A program made the translations under genes and the position numbers. Shown here piece after piece: positions 18,185 to 26,504 of a stretch of DNA of 64,000 nt. Below the pieces are notes generated by a model. It made no database searches, was not told the origin of the DNA, and saw nothing but the letters and a program-made list of their open reading frames with translations. The first letter of the stretch is position 1; each line of letters starts with the position of its first letter. Source of the DNA: Microlunatus lacustris (GTDB lineage: Bacteria; Actinomycetota; Actinomycetes; Propionibacteriales; Propionibacteriaceae); the NCBI GenBank assembly GCA_039527025.1, contig BAAAJN010000008.1, forward strand, positions 1-64,000. The letters run 5' to 3'.

Positions 18185-19348
18185 ATGAGCACGAAGGACT
18201 GGATCGAGAAGGACTTCTACAAGGTCCTGGGTGTGGCGAAGGACGCCAAGCCCGAGGACATCAAGAAGGCCTACCGCCAGCTGGCGCGGGAGAACCACCC
18301 GGACCAGAACCCCGGCAACCCCGAGGCCGAGCGGCGCTTCAAGGAGGTGTCCGAGGCCAACGACGTCCTCTCCAGCGAGAGCAAGCGCAAGGAGTACGAC
18401 GAGGCCCGGCGGCTGTTCGGCGGGGGCGGGTTCCGCTTCCCGCGGAGCGGCGGTGCGGGCTCGGGCGGCGGGCCGTCGGTCGACGACCTGTTCCGCCAGG
18501 CCGGCGACACCGGGTTCTCCGACCTCTTCGGCGGGCTGTTCAACGGGGCGGGTGGGACCCGGACCACCACGACGCGCACCTCGAGCAGCCGCGGACCGCG
18601 GCGGGGCAGCGATGTCGAGGGCGAGGTGACGGTCGACTTCGTCCAGGCGATCGAGGGGGTCACCGTCGGCATGCAGATGGTGTCCGACGCGGCCTGCGCG
18701 CAGTGCCACGGCACGGGCGCCAAGGCCGGCACGGTGCCCAAGGTCTGCCCGACCTGCGAGGGCAGCGGCATGCAGACCTCGACGTCGGGTGGCGTGTTCG
18801 CCGTGACCGAGCCCTGCCGCGACTGCCGCGGCCGAGGCATGGTCGTCGACGACCCCTGCCCGGTCTGCCACGGCTCGGGCCGGGGCAAGTCCACCCGCAC
18901 CATGCAGGTCCGGATACCGGCGGGCGTCACCGACGGCCAGCGGATCCGGCTCAAGGGCAAGGGTGGCGCGGGCGAGAACGGGGGTGCGGCCGGCGACCTC
19001 TACGTCATCGTGCACGTCCGTCCGCACCCGGTGTTCGGCCGCAAGGGCGACAACCTCACCCTGACCGCCCCGGTGACCTTCAACGAGGCCGCGCTGGGCG
19101 CTGAGATCGAGGTGCCGACGCTGGGCGGTGCACCCGTCACGCTGCGGGTCCCGGCCGGCACGCCCAACGGGCGCACCTTCCGGGTGCGCGGCAAGGGCGT
19201 GGCCAAGCGTGACGGCAGCAAGGGCGACCTGCTGGTCTCCGTCGAGGTGACGGTGCCCGAGGCGCTCAACGAGAAGGCCAGGGAGGCCCTGTCCTCCTAC
19301 GGCGACGCCGTGGGGGCGTCCAACCCCCGGGCCAAGCTGTTCAGCTGA
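18185..19348 (+). CDS. dnaJ: Chaperone DnaJ (Hsp40, type I)
   Basis: 387 residues, start after GAGGGGAGG. The J domain carries HPD in ENHPDQNPG. A Gly/Phe-rich linker follows (about 78-105). Four zinc-binding CxxCxGxG repeats lie between about 172 and 232: CAQCHGTG, CPTCEGSG, CRDCRGRG, CPVCHGSG. The C-terminal substrate-binding domains end with 'YGDAVGASNPRAKLFS'. It stimulates DnaK ATPase and delivers unfolded clients. Third gene of the operon, 25 bp before hspR. Confidence 0.97.
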   Translation: MSTKDWIEKDFYKVLGVAKDAKPEDIKKAYRQLARENHPDQNPGNPEAERRFKEVSEANDVLSSESKRKEYDEARRLFGGGGFRFPRSGGAGSGGGPSVDDLFRQAGDTGFSDLFGGLFNGAGGTRTTTTRTSSSRGPRRGSDVEGEVTVDFVQAIEGVTVGMQMVSDAACAQCHGTGAKAGTVPKVCPTCEGSGMQTSTSGGVFAVTEPCRDCRGRGMVVDDPCPVCHGSGRGKSTRTMQVRIPAGVTDGQRIRLKGKGGAGENGGAAGDLYVIVHVRPHPVFGRKGDNLTLTAPVTFNEAALGAEIEVPTLGGAPVTLRVPAGTPNGRTFRVRGKGVAKRDGSKGDLLVSVEVTVPEALNEKAREALSSYGDAVGASNPRAKLFS

Positions 19349-19373
19349 GGACCGCGACCGGTAGGAGGTGACG

Positions 19374-19802
19374 ATGACGGCAGCAGACCTTCCCCAGCGG
19401 ATCGACCACGACGCGCCGGTCTTCGTGATCTCGGTCGCGGCCCAGCTGGCCGGCATGCACCCGCAGACCCTGCGGACCTACGACCGGATCGGGCTGGTGC
19501 AGCCGCGACGGACGGCCAAGCGGGGGCGCCGCTACTCGGCGCGCAACATCGCCCAGCTGCGGCTGATCCAGCGGCTGAGCCAGGACGAGGGCATCAACCT
19601 CGAGGGCATCCGCCGGATCCTGGCCATGCAGGACGAGATCGACGCGCTCCGGGCGCAGGTGGGGCAGCTCGACGAGCTGCTGGCGCTGGCCCGGGCCGCC
19701 GCCTCGGGGAACCGGGTGTTCACCGCCGACCCGACGGGCGACGTCCACCTCGGCGGCGTGGCTCGGCGCCGCCCGGCGCCGCGGGCGATCACCTCCCGCT
19801 GA
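19374..19802 (+). CDS. hspR: Heat-shock repressor HspR (MerR family)
   Basis: 142 residues from ATG 19374; the in-frame GTG at 19368 is part of the Shine-Dalgarno AGGAGGTG and is unlikely. The MerR winged helix is visible ('VISVAAQLAGMHPQTLRTYDRIGLVQPRRT', 'RRYSARNIAQL'), followed by a short coiled coil ('LRAQVGQLDELLALARA'). HspR with DnaK binds HAIR sites to repress chaperone genes; here it should act on the three sites before dnaK and the two before clpB, closing a feedback loop on its own operon. Confidence 0.95.
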   Translation: MTAADLPQRIDHDAPVFVISVAAQLAGMHPQTLRTYDRIGLVQPRRTAKRGRRYSARNIAQLRLIQRLSQDEGINLEGIRRILAMQDEIDALRAQVGQLDELLALARAAASGNRVFTADPTGDVHLGGVARRRPAPRAITSR

Positions 19803-19828
19803 CCTCTGCGAGAGGCACCCCACATGCC

Positions 19829-20833
19829 GTGCCGGTCTGGACCGGGCAGATCGAGCAGGCGATGATCGTGGCTGTGACTGCGGCGGACGAGGAGCGCGAG
19901 GGCGTGGCTCTCAGCCACCTCGACGGTGACCTGTTCGACGGCGCCGGCGTCACCAAGCGTCACCTGGTCGACCACCTCGACGCGCTCTCGGCCCAAGTCC
20001 TGCCCGGGTTGACCGACCGCCCGCTCTCGGTCGTGCGGGTCAGGCCCGGCTCGGCGCCCTTCATGCAGAAGAACCTGCCGACGTACGCCCCGGACTGGAT
20101 CCGGCGCACCACCACCTGGGCCGGGGCGTCCAAGCGGGAGGTCTCCTACGCCGTCGTCGAGGACCGGCGAGGGCTGGTCTGGTTCGCCAACCAGCGGGCC
20201 GTCGAGTTCCACGTCCCGCTCGTGCGCCTCGCAGACCCCGAGCACGTCGACTTCCTCGTGATGGACCTCGACCCACCCGAGGGCTCGGACTTCGGCCGGG
20301 TGGTCGCCGCCGCGCACCTCGTCCGCGCCACGCTGGGCGAGCTCGGCCTGAGTGGCGCGGTCAAGACCAGCGGGGCCAAGGGTCTGCACGTCTTCGTGCC
20401 CCTCGCCGGCGCGCCCGTCGGGGATGCCGCGGCCGCGAGCCGCGCCCTCGCCGCCCGGGCGGAACGGGCGGCCCCCGACCTCGCGACCACGGCGTACGTG
20501 AAGGACGAGCGCGAGGGCAAGGTGTTCCTCGACTCCACGCGCTCGGGCGGGGCCACCGTCGTGGCCGCCTACAGCCCGCGGGCCCTCCCGGGCCTGCCCG
20601 TGTCCTTCCCCGTCCCCTGGGACGACCTCGACGCCATCGCACCCGCCGACTTCACCGTCCGCAACGCCGCCTCGCTCCTCGACGGTCGCGACCCGTGGCG
20701 CGAGCTCCTCCCCGAGCCCCGAGGGCTGCCTGCGCGCCTCGTCGCCGAGGGCCACGAGATCCCCGTCGCCCGCGTCGCCGCCATGCATGCCGGCAAGCGC
20801 CGCCGACGGGCAGCGCGCGAGGGTGGTTCGTGA
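19829..20833 (+). CDS. Stand-alone LigD-type polymerase/primase (NHEJ Prim-Pol), copy 2
   Basis: 334 residues from GTG 19829; ATG 19862 is an equally plausible start. Family motifs are 'VTKRHLVDHL', 'MQKNLP', the metal-binding pair in VMDLDPP, and 'KTSGAKGLHVFVPL'. It differs from copy 1 (7720-8670) in having 'EFHVPLVR' where copy 1 has the commoner EFHPW, so it belongs to another subgroup, perhaps like mycobacterial PolD2. No ligase or Ku is nearby. It follows hspR by 26 bp and might be read through from the heat-shock operon. Confidence 0.85.
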   Translation: MPVWTGQIEQAMIVAVTAADEEREGVALSHLDGDLFDGAGVTKRHLVDHLDALSAQVLPGLTDRPLSVVRVRPGSAPFMQKNLPTYAPDWIRRTTTWAGASKREVSYAVVEDRRGLVWFANQRAVEFHVPLVRLADPEHVDFLVMDLDPPEGSDFGRVVAAAHLVRATLGELGLSGAVKTSGAKGLHVFVPLAGAPVGDAAAASRALAARAERAAPDLATTAYVKDEREGKVFLDSTRSGGATVVAAYSPRALPGLPVSFPVPWDDLDAIAPADFTVRNAASLLDGRDPWRELLPEPRGLPARLVAEGHEIPVARVAAMHAGKRRRRAAREGGS

Positions 20834-20840
20834 CCTCAGG

Positions 20841-20870
20841 CCGGAGTCGGGCGGTGGACCATGACTCCGG
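20841..20870 (+). terminator. Inverted repeat after the second LigD-type gene
   Basis: CCGGAGTC (20841-20848) and GACTCCGG (20863-20870) form an 8-bp stem with a 14-base loop, eight bases after the stop codon. It may be a weak terminator, or an operator for the flavin-dependent gene starting at 20904. Confidence 0.45.
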
Positions 20871-20903
20871 AATGATTGACACTTCAACCAGGTTGGGTCT
20901 GAC

Positions 20904-21923
20904 ATGAAGAACATCGGCTTCCTGTCGTTCGGGCACTGGAACCCCTCGCCGCACTCGGGCACCCGCTCCGCGTCGGAGGTGCTGCACCAGTCCATCGAGC
21001 TGGCCGTCGCCGCGGAGGAGCTCGGCGTCGACGGCGCCTACTTCCGCGTGCACCACTTCGCGCGCCAGCTGGCGTCGCCCTTCCCGCTGCTGGCCGCCGT
21101 CGGTGCGCGCACCAGCCGGATCGAGATCGGCACGGGCGTCATCGACATGCGCTACGAGAACCCGCTCCTGATGGCGGAGAACGCTGCCGCGGCGGACCTC
21201 ATCGCTCGCGGACGGCTGCAGCTGGGCGTGAGCCGAGGATCGCCCGAGCAGGTCGTCGACGGCTTCCGCTACTTCGGCCACGTGCCCGCCGAGGGCACGG
21301 ACGCGGCCGAGATGGCGCGACAGCACACCGCCGTCCTGCTCGAGGTGCTGGAGGGCCACGGCTTCGCCGAGCCGAACCCGCGCCCGATGTTCCCCAACCC
21401 GCCGGGCCTGCTCCCTCTGGAGCCGCACGCCCCCGGGCTGCGCGACCGGATCTGGTGGGGCGCGGGGACGCGGGCCACGGCCGAGTGGACGGCTCGGCAG
21501 GGGATGAACCTGATGAGCTCGACCCTGCTCAGCGAGGACACCGGCGTCCCGTTCTCCGAGCTGCAGGCCGAGCAGATCGAGCGCTTCCGCAAGGCGTGGG
21601 CCGACGCCGGCCACGACCGCACCCCGCGGGTGTCGGTCAGCCGCAGCATCCTCCCGCTGGTCGACGACCGGGACCGGGCCTACTTCGGCCGGGAGTCAGG
21701 CGGTCGCGACCAGGTCGGCTTCCTCGACGGCGGGAAGGCGCGGTTCGGCAAGACCTACGCGGGCGAGCCGGACCGGCTGGTCCGCGAGCTGGCGCAGGAC
21801 GAGGCCGTCGCGGCGGCGGACACCCTGCTCCTCACCGTCCCCAACCAGCTGGGCGTCGAGTACAACGCCCACCTGCTCCAGTCGGTGCTCGAGCACGTCG
21901 CCCCGGAGCTCGGCTGGCGCTGA
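20904..21923 (+). CDS. Luciferase-like (LLM-class) flavin-dependent oxidoreductase
   Basis: 339 residues with the TIM-barrel pattern of bacterial luciferase-type F420/FMN oxidoreductases: 'ELAVAAEELGVDGAYFRVHHF', 'RIEIGTGVIDMRYENPLLMAENAAAADLI', 'RLQLGVSRGSPEQ'. These enzymes oxidise or reduce small organic substrates; the specific reaction cannot be assigned. ATG start with no clear ribosome site, although GGTTGGG lies nearby. It stands alone and is convergent with the DUF427 gene. Confidence 0.85.
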   Translation: MKNIGFLSFGHWNPSPHSGTRSASEVLHQSIELAVAAEELGVDGAYFRVHHFARQLASPFPLLAAVGARTSRIEIGTGVIDMRYENPLLMAENAAAADLIARGRLQLGVSRGSPEQVVDGFRYFGHVPAEGTDAAEMARQHTAVLLEVLEGHGFAEPNPRPMFPNPPGLLPLEPHAPGLRDRIWWGAGTRATAEWTARQGMNLMSSTLLSEDTGVPFSELQAEQIERFRKAWADAGHDRTPRVSVSRSILPLVDDRDRAYFGRESGGRDQVGFLDGGKARFGKTYAGEPDRLVRELAQDEAVAAADTLLLTVPNQLGVEYNAHLLQSVLEHVAPELGWR

Positions 21924-21966
21924 GCCCCGGCGCCGGCGCCGTCCCGCGCTCAGCCCGGTGCGGCGC

Positions 21967-22248
21967 TCAGGCGACGACCCGGACGCCTCTCCAGAACGCC
22001 ACGCGGTCCTGGAGGTGGGCGGCGTCGGGCTTGGGCTCGGGGTAGGTCCAGGCCGCGTCGACGTTGCTGTCGTCGCCCACCTGGACGGTGAAGTAGCTCG
22101 CCGTGCCCTTCCACGGGCAGACGGTGTGGGTGCTCGTCGGCGTCAGCACCCCGGGGGCTGCGGCGTCCAGCGGGAAGTAGTGGTTGCCCTCCACCACCAC
22201 GGTGTCGTCGGACTCGGCGATGACGGTGTCGTTCCAGATGGCCTTCAC
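21967..22248 (-). CDS. DUF427 family protein
   Basis: 93 residues from GTG 22248, which follows GAGGAG by five bases. 'VKAIWNDTVIAESDDTVVVEGNHYFP' and 'CPWKGTASYFTV' are hallmarks of the small DUF427 beta-fold family common in actinobacteria. No biochemical function is established. The longer frame running to 22878 opposes the gene at 22360 and is rejected. Confidence 0.9.
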   Translation of the reverse strand: MKAIWNDTVIAESDDTVVVEGNHYFPLDAAAPGVLTPTSTHTVCPWKGTASYFTVQVGDDSNVDAAWTYPEPKPDAAHLQDRVAFWRGVRVVA

Positions 22249-22359
22249 GAGTGCTCCTCGGGTGGTGGTGGCCCTCCATCCTCGCCCCGGACCCCAAGTG
22301 CTCCCGACGACCCTGTGGACAACCGGTCCGGGCGCCGGCGGACGCGGCAGCGTTGCGCC

Positions 22360-22758
22360 ATGACCACACCGAGTTCGCCCGCCTCGACCGAGCCGATCGC
22401 CTCGGCCGCCGATCTCGCCCGCTTCTGGGCCGCCCTGATGGGGGACGGGGGCTTCGACCGCCGCACGCTCTGGCTGGTGCTGCTCGACGACGAGGGGCGG
22501 CCGGTGCCCACCGTCGTCCCGGTCGACGACGTGCCGGAGGTGCCCTCGGCGGCCGACGTGGACTCCTTCGGCCAGTTCTTCGACCACCTGGGCGGCTGCG
22601 GGACGCCGGTCCTGCTCCTGTCGCGACCGGGACCGGCCGTGGTGCGGACCGCGGACCGGCAGTGGGGCCGAGCCCTCACTGGCCTCGCCCCGCGCTGGCC
22701 GGTCCACCTCGCCACCGAGGACGCCGTCGGCCGCTGCGTCGTGACCCCGATCGGCTGA
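22360..22758 (+). CDS. Conserved hypothetical protein, about 130 residues
   Basis: 132 residues from ATG 22360. It is soluble, acidic and without a signal peptide or metal motif. The pattern 'LWLVLLDDEGRPVPTVVPVDDVPE', a central 'DSFGQFFDHLGGCGTPVLLLSRPG' and 'DRQWGRAL' resembles a small alpha/beta protein found in other actinobacteria, but I do not recognise a function. It is divergent from the DUF427 gene, 111 bp away, and lies upstream of clpB. Codon use fits its neighbours, which supports it being real. Confidence 0.7.
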   Translation: MTTPSSPASTEPIASAADLARFWAALMGDGGFDRRTLWLVLLDDEGRPVPTVVPVDDVPEVPSAADVDSFGQFFDHLGGCGTPVLLLSRPGPAVVRTADRQWGRALTGLAPRWPVHLATEDAVGRCVVTPIG

Positions 22759-22858
22759 CGGAACGGCACGGCGGTGGGTGAGCGGGAGCGGGACGACGAA
22801 ATCCCCGGTGCCGGGCCTGGAGCGCAGGGCGCAGGACGAGAACCAGGGTGGGCTGGGG

Positions 22859-22879
22859 GTTGAGCGGAGGGCACTCAAC
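22859..22879. promoter_or_regulatory. HAIR-like operator A upstream of clpB (HspR site)
   Basis: GTTGAGC-N7-ACTCAAC with the exact 7-7-7 layout. Its left arm holds TTGAGC, usable as the clpB -35. Confidence 0.8.
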
Positions 22880-22889
22880 CTGGAATACT
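22860..22889 (+). promoter_or_regulatory. Candidate clpB promoter
   Basis: TTGAGC (22860-22865) and AATACT (22884-22889), 18-bp spacer. The -35 is inside HAIR A and the start site would fall just before HAIR B. Confidence 0.5.
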
Positions 22890-22904
22890 GACGATCGGCA
22901 CAAA

Positions 22905-22925
22905 GTTGAGTCAGATGGACTCAAG
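22905..22925. promoter_or_regulatory. HAIR operator B upstream of clpB (HspR site)
   Basis: GTTGAGT-N7-ACTCAAG, one mismatch to the HspR consensus and the best match in the window. It lies downstream of the expected transcription start, 40 bp before the clpB ATG. Confidence 0.9.
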
Positions 22926-22965
22926 GACGTCCACCCTCACTGCTCGACCACGAAGGACCGCGCAC

Positions 22966-25563
22966 ATGGACACGAACAAGCTCACCACCAAGAGTCGTGA
23001 CGCCGTCTCCACGGCGTTGCGGAACGCTCTCACCACGGGCAACCCCAACGTCGAGCCGTCGCACCTGCTGCACGCGCTGCTGCTGGTGCCGGGCAACACC
23101 GTCGCCCCGCTGATCAGCGCCGTCGGGGCCGACCCCGCCGTCGTCGACGCCGCCGCGCAGGGGGCCATCGCCAAGCTGCCCAAGGCCAGCGGGTCGTCGG
23201 TCGCCCAGCCCCAGCTCTCCGGCGCCTTCGCCCGGGTGCTGGCCGACGCCGAGAACCGTGCCGCCCAGCTCGGTGACCAGTTCGTCGCCACCGAGCACCT
23301 GATGATCTCGCTGGCTGCCGTCGACTCCGACGTCAAGAAGCCGCTGCTGGACCTCAAGGTCGACCCGCGCGCGCTCACCGCCGCCTTCAACGAGGCCCGC
23401 GGCAGCAAGCGCGTCACCAGCGCCGAGTCCGAGGGCACCTCCTCCGCGCTCGACCAGTACGGCGTCGACCTGACGGCCCAGGCCCGGGAGGGCAGGCTCG
23501 ACCCGGTCATCGGCCGGGACACCGAGATCCGCCGCGTCGTCCAGGTCCTGGCCCGGCGCACCAAGAACAACCCGGTGCTGATCGGCGAGCCCGGCGTCGG
23601 CAAGACGGCCGTCGTCGAGGGGCTGGCCCAGCGCCTGGTCGCCGGGGACGTCCCCGACTCGCTCAAGGGGCGCCGGCTCGTCTCGCTCGACCTGCCGTCG
23701 ATGGTGGCCGGCGCCAAGTACCGCGGTGAGTTCGAGGAGCGGCTGAAGGCCGTGCTGACCGAGATCCGCGACGCCGAGGGCCAGGTCATCACCTTCATCG
23801 ACGAGCTGCACACCGTCGTCGGGGCCGGCGCGTCCGGCGACTCCTCGATGGACGCCGGCAACATGCTGAAGCCGATGCTGGCCCGCGGGGAGCTGCGGAT
23901 GATCGGCGCGACGACGCTGGACGAGTACCGCGAGCGGATCGAGAAGGACCCGGCGCTGGAGCGCCGCTTCCAGCAGGTCTACGTCGGCGAGCCCAGCGTC
24001 GAGGACACCATCGCCATCCTCCGCGGGCTGCGCGAGCGCTACGAGGCGCACCACAAGGTGGCCATCACCGACGCCGCGCTGGTGGCCGCGGCCAGCCTGT
24101 CCAACCGCTACATCCCCTCCCGGCAGCTGCCGGACAAGGCCATCGACCTGGTCGACGAGGCCGCCTCCCGGCTGCGGATGGAGATCGACTCCTCACCAGA
24201 GGAGATCGACGTGCTGCGGCGCAGCGTCGAGCGCATGCAGATGCAGCGGTTCGCCCTGGAGAAGGAGTCCGACCCGGGCAGCGTCGAGCGCCTGCACCGG
24301 CTGGACGAGGAGCTGGCGAACACCCAGGAGGAGCTGCGCGGGCTGGAGGCCCGCTGGGAGGCCGAGAAGCAGGGCCTCAACCGCGTCGGCGACCTGAAGA
24401 AGCAGATCGACGAGCTGCGCAGCCAGGCCGACCGCTACCTGCGGGACGGAGACCTGGTCAAGGCCAGCGAGATCAACTACGGCGAGATCCCTGCGCTGGA
24501 GAAGGAGCTCGACGCCGCCGACCAGGCCGAGAGCGCGCTGCCGTCCATGGTGAGCGAGCAGGTCGGTCCCCAGGACATCGCCGAGGTGGTGGCCAACTGG
24601 ACCGGCATCCCGACCGGCCGGCTGCTGCAGGGCGAGACCGAGAAGCTGCTCAGCATGGAGGATCGGCTCGGCACCCGGCTGATCGGCCAGCGAACCGCCG
24701 TCCGGGCGGTCTCGGACGCCGTCCGCCGCTCGCGGGCCGGCATCTCCGACCCGAACCGTCCGACCGGCTCGTTCCTGTTCCTCGGTCCGACCGGGGTGGG
24801 CAAGACCGAGCTGGCCAAGTCGCTGGCGGAGTTCCTCTTCGACGACGAGCACGCGATGATCCGGATCGACATGAGCGAGTACTCCGAGAAGCACTCGGTG
24901 TCCCGTCTCGTCGGTGCCCCTCCGGGCTACGTCGGCTACGAGGAGGGTGGCCAGCTGACCGAGGCGGTCCGGCGCCGCCCCTACTCGGTGGTGCTGCTGG
25001 ACGAGGTGGAGAAGGCGCACGGCGAGGTCTTCGACATCTTGCTCCAGGTGCTCGACGACGGCCGGCTGACCGACGGCCAGGGCCGCACGGTCGACTTCCG
25101 GAACGTGATCATGATCTTGACCTCCAACCTGGGTTCGCAGTTCCTGGCCAACCCGAGCCTGGACGAGAAGATGAAGCACGACGCCGTGATGGGCGTGGTG
25201 CGCGGCTCGTTCAAGCCCGAGTTCCTCAACCGGCTGGACGAGATCGTCCTCTTCGACGCCCTCGGCACCGAGGAGCTGGCCAAGATCGTCGACATCAACC
25301 TGCGCCGGCTCAACGCCCGGCTGGCCGAGCGGCGGATCACCGTCCGAGCCACCCAGGCCGCGAAGGACTGGCTGGCGCTGACCGGCTTCGACCCGGTCTA
25401 CGGCGCCCGCCCGCTCCGCCGGCTGATCCAGACCACGATCGAGGACCAGCTGGCCCGGCAGGTGCTCGCCGGCACGATCCTCGAGGGTGACTCCATCACC
25501 TTCGACGTGGACGCCGGGAGCGACGGTCTGACCATCGTCACGCCCGAGCCGGTCGCCGTCTGA
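22966..25563 (+). CDS. clpB: Disaggregase ClpB (Hsp100)
   Basis: 865 residues from ATG 22966, preceded by GAAGGA. The N-terminal Clp_N repeats (1-145) bind substrate. AAA+ module 1 has Walker A GEPGVGKT at 207-214. A long coiled-coil middle domain (about 410-525) distinguishes ClpB from ClpA and ClpC. AAA+ module 2 has GPTGVGKTE near 606. There is no ClpP-binding loop, as expected. It works with DnaK to dissolve aggregates. Two HAIR sites place it in the HspR regulon, as in Streptomyces and Mycobacterium. Confidence 0.97.
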   Translation: MDTNKLTTKSRDAVSTALRNALTTGNPNVEPSHLLHALLLVPGNTVAPLISAVGADPAVVDAAAQGAIAKLPKASGSSVAQPQLSGAFARVLADAENRAAQLGDQFVATEHLMISLAAVDSDVKKPLLDLKVDPRALTAAFNEARGSKRVTSAESEGTSSALDQYGVDLTAQAREGRLDPVIGRDTEIRRVVQVLARRTKNNPVLIGEPGVGKTAVVEGLAQRLVAGDVPDSLKGRRLVSLDLPSMVAGAKYRGEFEERLKAVLTEIRDAEGQVITFIDELHTVVGAGASGDSSMDAGNMLKPMLARGELRMIGATTLDEYRERIEKDPALERRFQQVYVGEPSVEDTIAILRGLRERYEAHHKVAITDAALVAAASLSNRYIPSRQLPDKAIDLVDEAASRLRMEIDSSPEEIDVLRRSVERMQMQRFALEKESDPGSVERLHRLDEELANTQEELRGLEARWEAEKQGLNRVGDLKKQIDELRSQADRYLRDGDLVKASEINYGEIPALEKELDAADQAESALPSMVSEQVGPQDIAEVVANWTGIPTGRLLQGETEKLLSMEDRLGTRLIGQRTAVRAVSDAVRRSRAGISDPNRPTGSFLFLGPTGVGKTELAKSLAEFLFDDEHAMIRIDMSEYSEKHSVSRLVGAPPGYVGYEEGGQLTEAVRRRPYSVVLLDEVEKAHGEVFDILLQVLDDGRLTDGQGRTVDFRNVIMILTSNLGSQFLANPSLDEKMKHDAVMGVVRGSFKPEFLNRLDEIVLFDALGTEELAKIVDINLRRLNARLAERRITVRATQAAKDWLALTGFDPVYGARPLRRLIQTTIEDQLARQVLAGTILEGDSITFDVDAGSDGLTIVTPEPVAV

Positions 25564-25575
25564 CCGAGCCCTACC

Positions 25576-25609
25576 CGACAGCCCTGTATGTGCGCATCCG
25601 GGGCTGTCG
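25576..25609 (+). terminator. Terminator-like hairpin after clpB
   Basis: CGACAGCCC (25576-25584) pairs with GGGCTGTCG (25601-25609) across a 16-base loop, 13 bases after the clpB stop. No T-run follows; the next gene's -10 begins 11 bases later. Confidence 0.6.
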
Positions 25610-25619
25610 CGCGCCCGGC

Positions 25620-25625
25620 TAGGGT
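25620..25625 (+). promoter_or_regulatory. Leaderless -10 hexamer for the spermidine synthase-like gene
   Basis: TAGGGT, six bases before GTG 25632. Confidence 0.55.
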
Positions 25626-25631
25626 GGCGCG

Positions 25632-26471
25632 GTGAGGGTGGGGGACCTGGTGCTGCGCACCGGCGAGCACGAGACCGTGCTGGTCCCCGACCCGAACCGA
25701 CCGCACGCCTTCACCCTCCGGGTCGGTCGGACCGACCAGTCCTACGTCGACCTCGACGACCCCACCCGGCTGGAGTTCGACTACGTCCAGCGGATCGTCG
25801 ACGTGGTGGAGTCCGTCTTCCCGGCGGGGGAGCGGGTCGGCGTGGTGCACGTCGGCGGCGCCGCGCTGACCATCCCCCGCTACCTCGCGCACACCCGGCC
25901 GCGCTCGGCGCAGGTCGTGCTGGAGCCGGACGGCGACCTGACCGAGCTGGTCCGGGCGCACCTGCCGCTGCCCCGGCGGAGCGGCATCAAGGTGCGGACG
26001 ACCGACGGCCGAACCGGCGTTGCCGCGCTCCGTGACGACTACGCCGACCTCGTGGTGCTGGACGCTTTCGACGGCTCGCGGGTGCCGGCCGAGCTCACCA
26101 CCACCACGTTCCTGGCCGACGTGGCGCGGGTGCTGCGTCCGGGCGGTCTCCTGGTCATGAACGTCACCGACCGGGGCCCCTTCGACTACGCCCGCCGCGT
26201 GCTCGCCGGGGTGCTGGCCACCTTCGGCCACGTCCTGTTCAGCGCGGAGCCGTCCACCCTCAAGGGGCGCCGGTTCGGGAACGTGGTGGTCGCCGCCGCG
26301 GACGTCAGCCTGCCGGTGGAGGCGATCGCGCGGCGGGCCGGCACCGCTCCCTACCCCTACCGCGTCCTGCACGGTGCCCGGCTCGGCCAGCTCGTCGGCG
26401 GCGCGACGCCCTTCACCGACGCGGACGGTGCACTCTCACCGGCCCCGCCCGCGGACCTGCTGTTCGGCTGA
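25632..26471 (+). CDS. Spermidine synthase-like methyltransferase-fold protein
   Basis: 279 residues. The Rossmann fold of spermidine synthases is recognisable: 'RLEFDYVQRIVDVVESVFP', 'GVVHVGGAALTIPRYLA' (dcSAM/AdoMet-binding loop), 'VLEPDGDLTELV', 'DLVVLDAFDGSRVPAEL' and 'LRPGGLLVMNV'. Actinobacterial members often lack the exact aminopropyltransferase residues, so its reaction is uncertain. No membrane part is attached, unlike the fused forms. GTG start with a -10 six bases upstream, hence probably leaderless. Confidence 0.82.
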   Translation: MRVGDLVLRTGEHETVLVPDPNRPHAFTLRVGRTDQSYVDLDDPTRLEFDYVQRIVDVVESVFPAGERVGVVHVGGAALTIPRYLAHTRPRSAQVVLEPDGDLTELVRAHLPLPRRSGIKVRTTDGRTGVAALRDDYADLVVLDAFDGSRVPAELTTTTFLADVARVLRPGGLLVMNVTDRGPFDYARRVLAGVLATFGHVLFSAEPSTLKGRRFGNVVVAAADVSLPVEAIARRAGTAPYPYRVLHGARLGQLVGGATPFTDADGALSPAPPADLLFG

Positions 26472-26491
26472 GCGGCACCTGCTGCACGACC

Positions 26492-26497
26492 TAGGCT
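26492..26497 (+). promoter_or_regulatory. Leaderless -10 hexamer for the proline-rich membrane protein gene
   Basis: TAGGCT, seven bases before ATG 26505. Confidence 0.5.
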
Positions 26498-26504
26498 GGA
26501 GCGC

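Noticed and set aside
16310..19456. 1048-codon open frame on the minus strand opposite dnaK-grpE-dnaJ
   Set aside because: Long antisense frames are expected at this GC content; the plus-strand genes are unmistakable.
21967..22878. Longer 303-residue version of the DUF427 protein
   Set aside because: The DUF427 domain begins at GTG 22248 behind a good ribosome site, and the extension is antisense to the gene at 22360.
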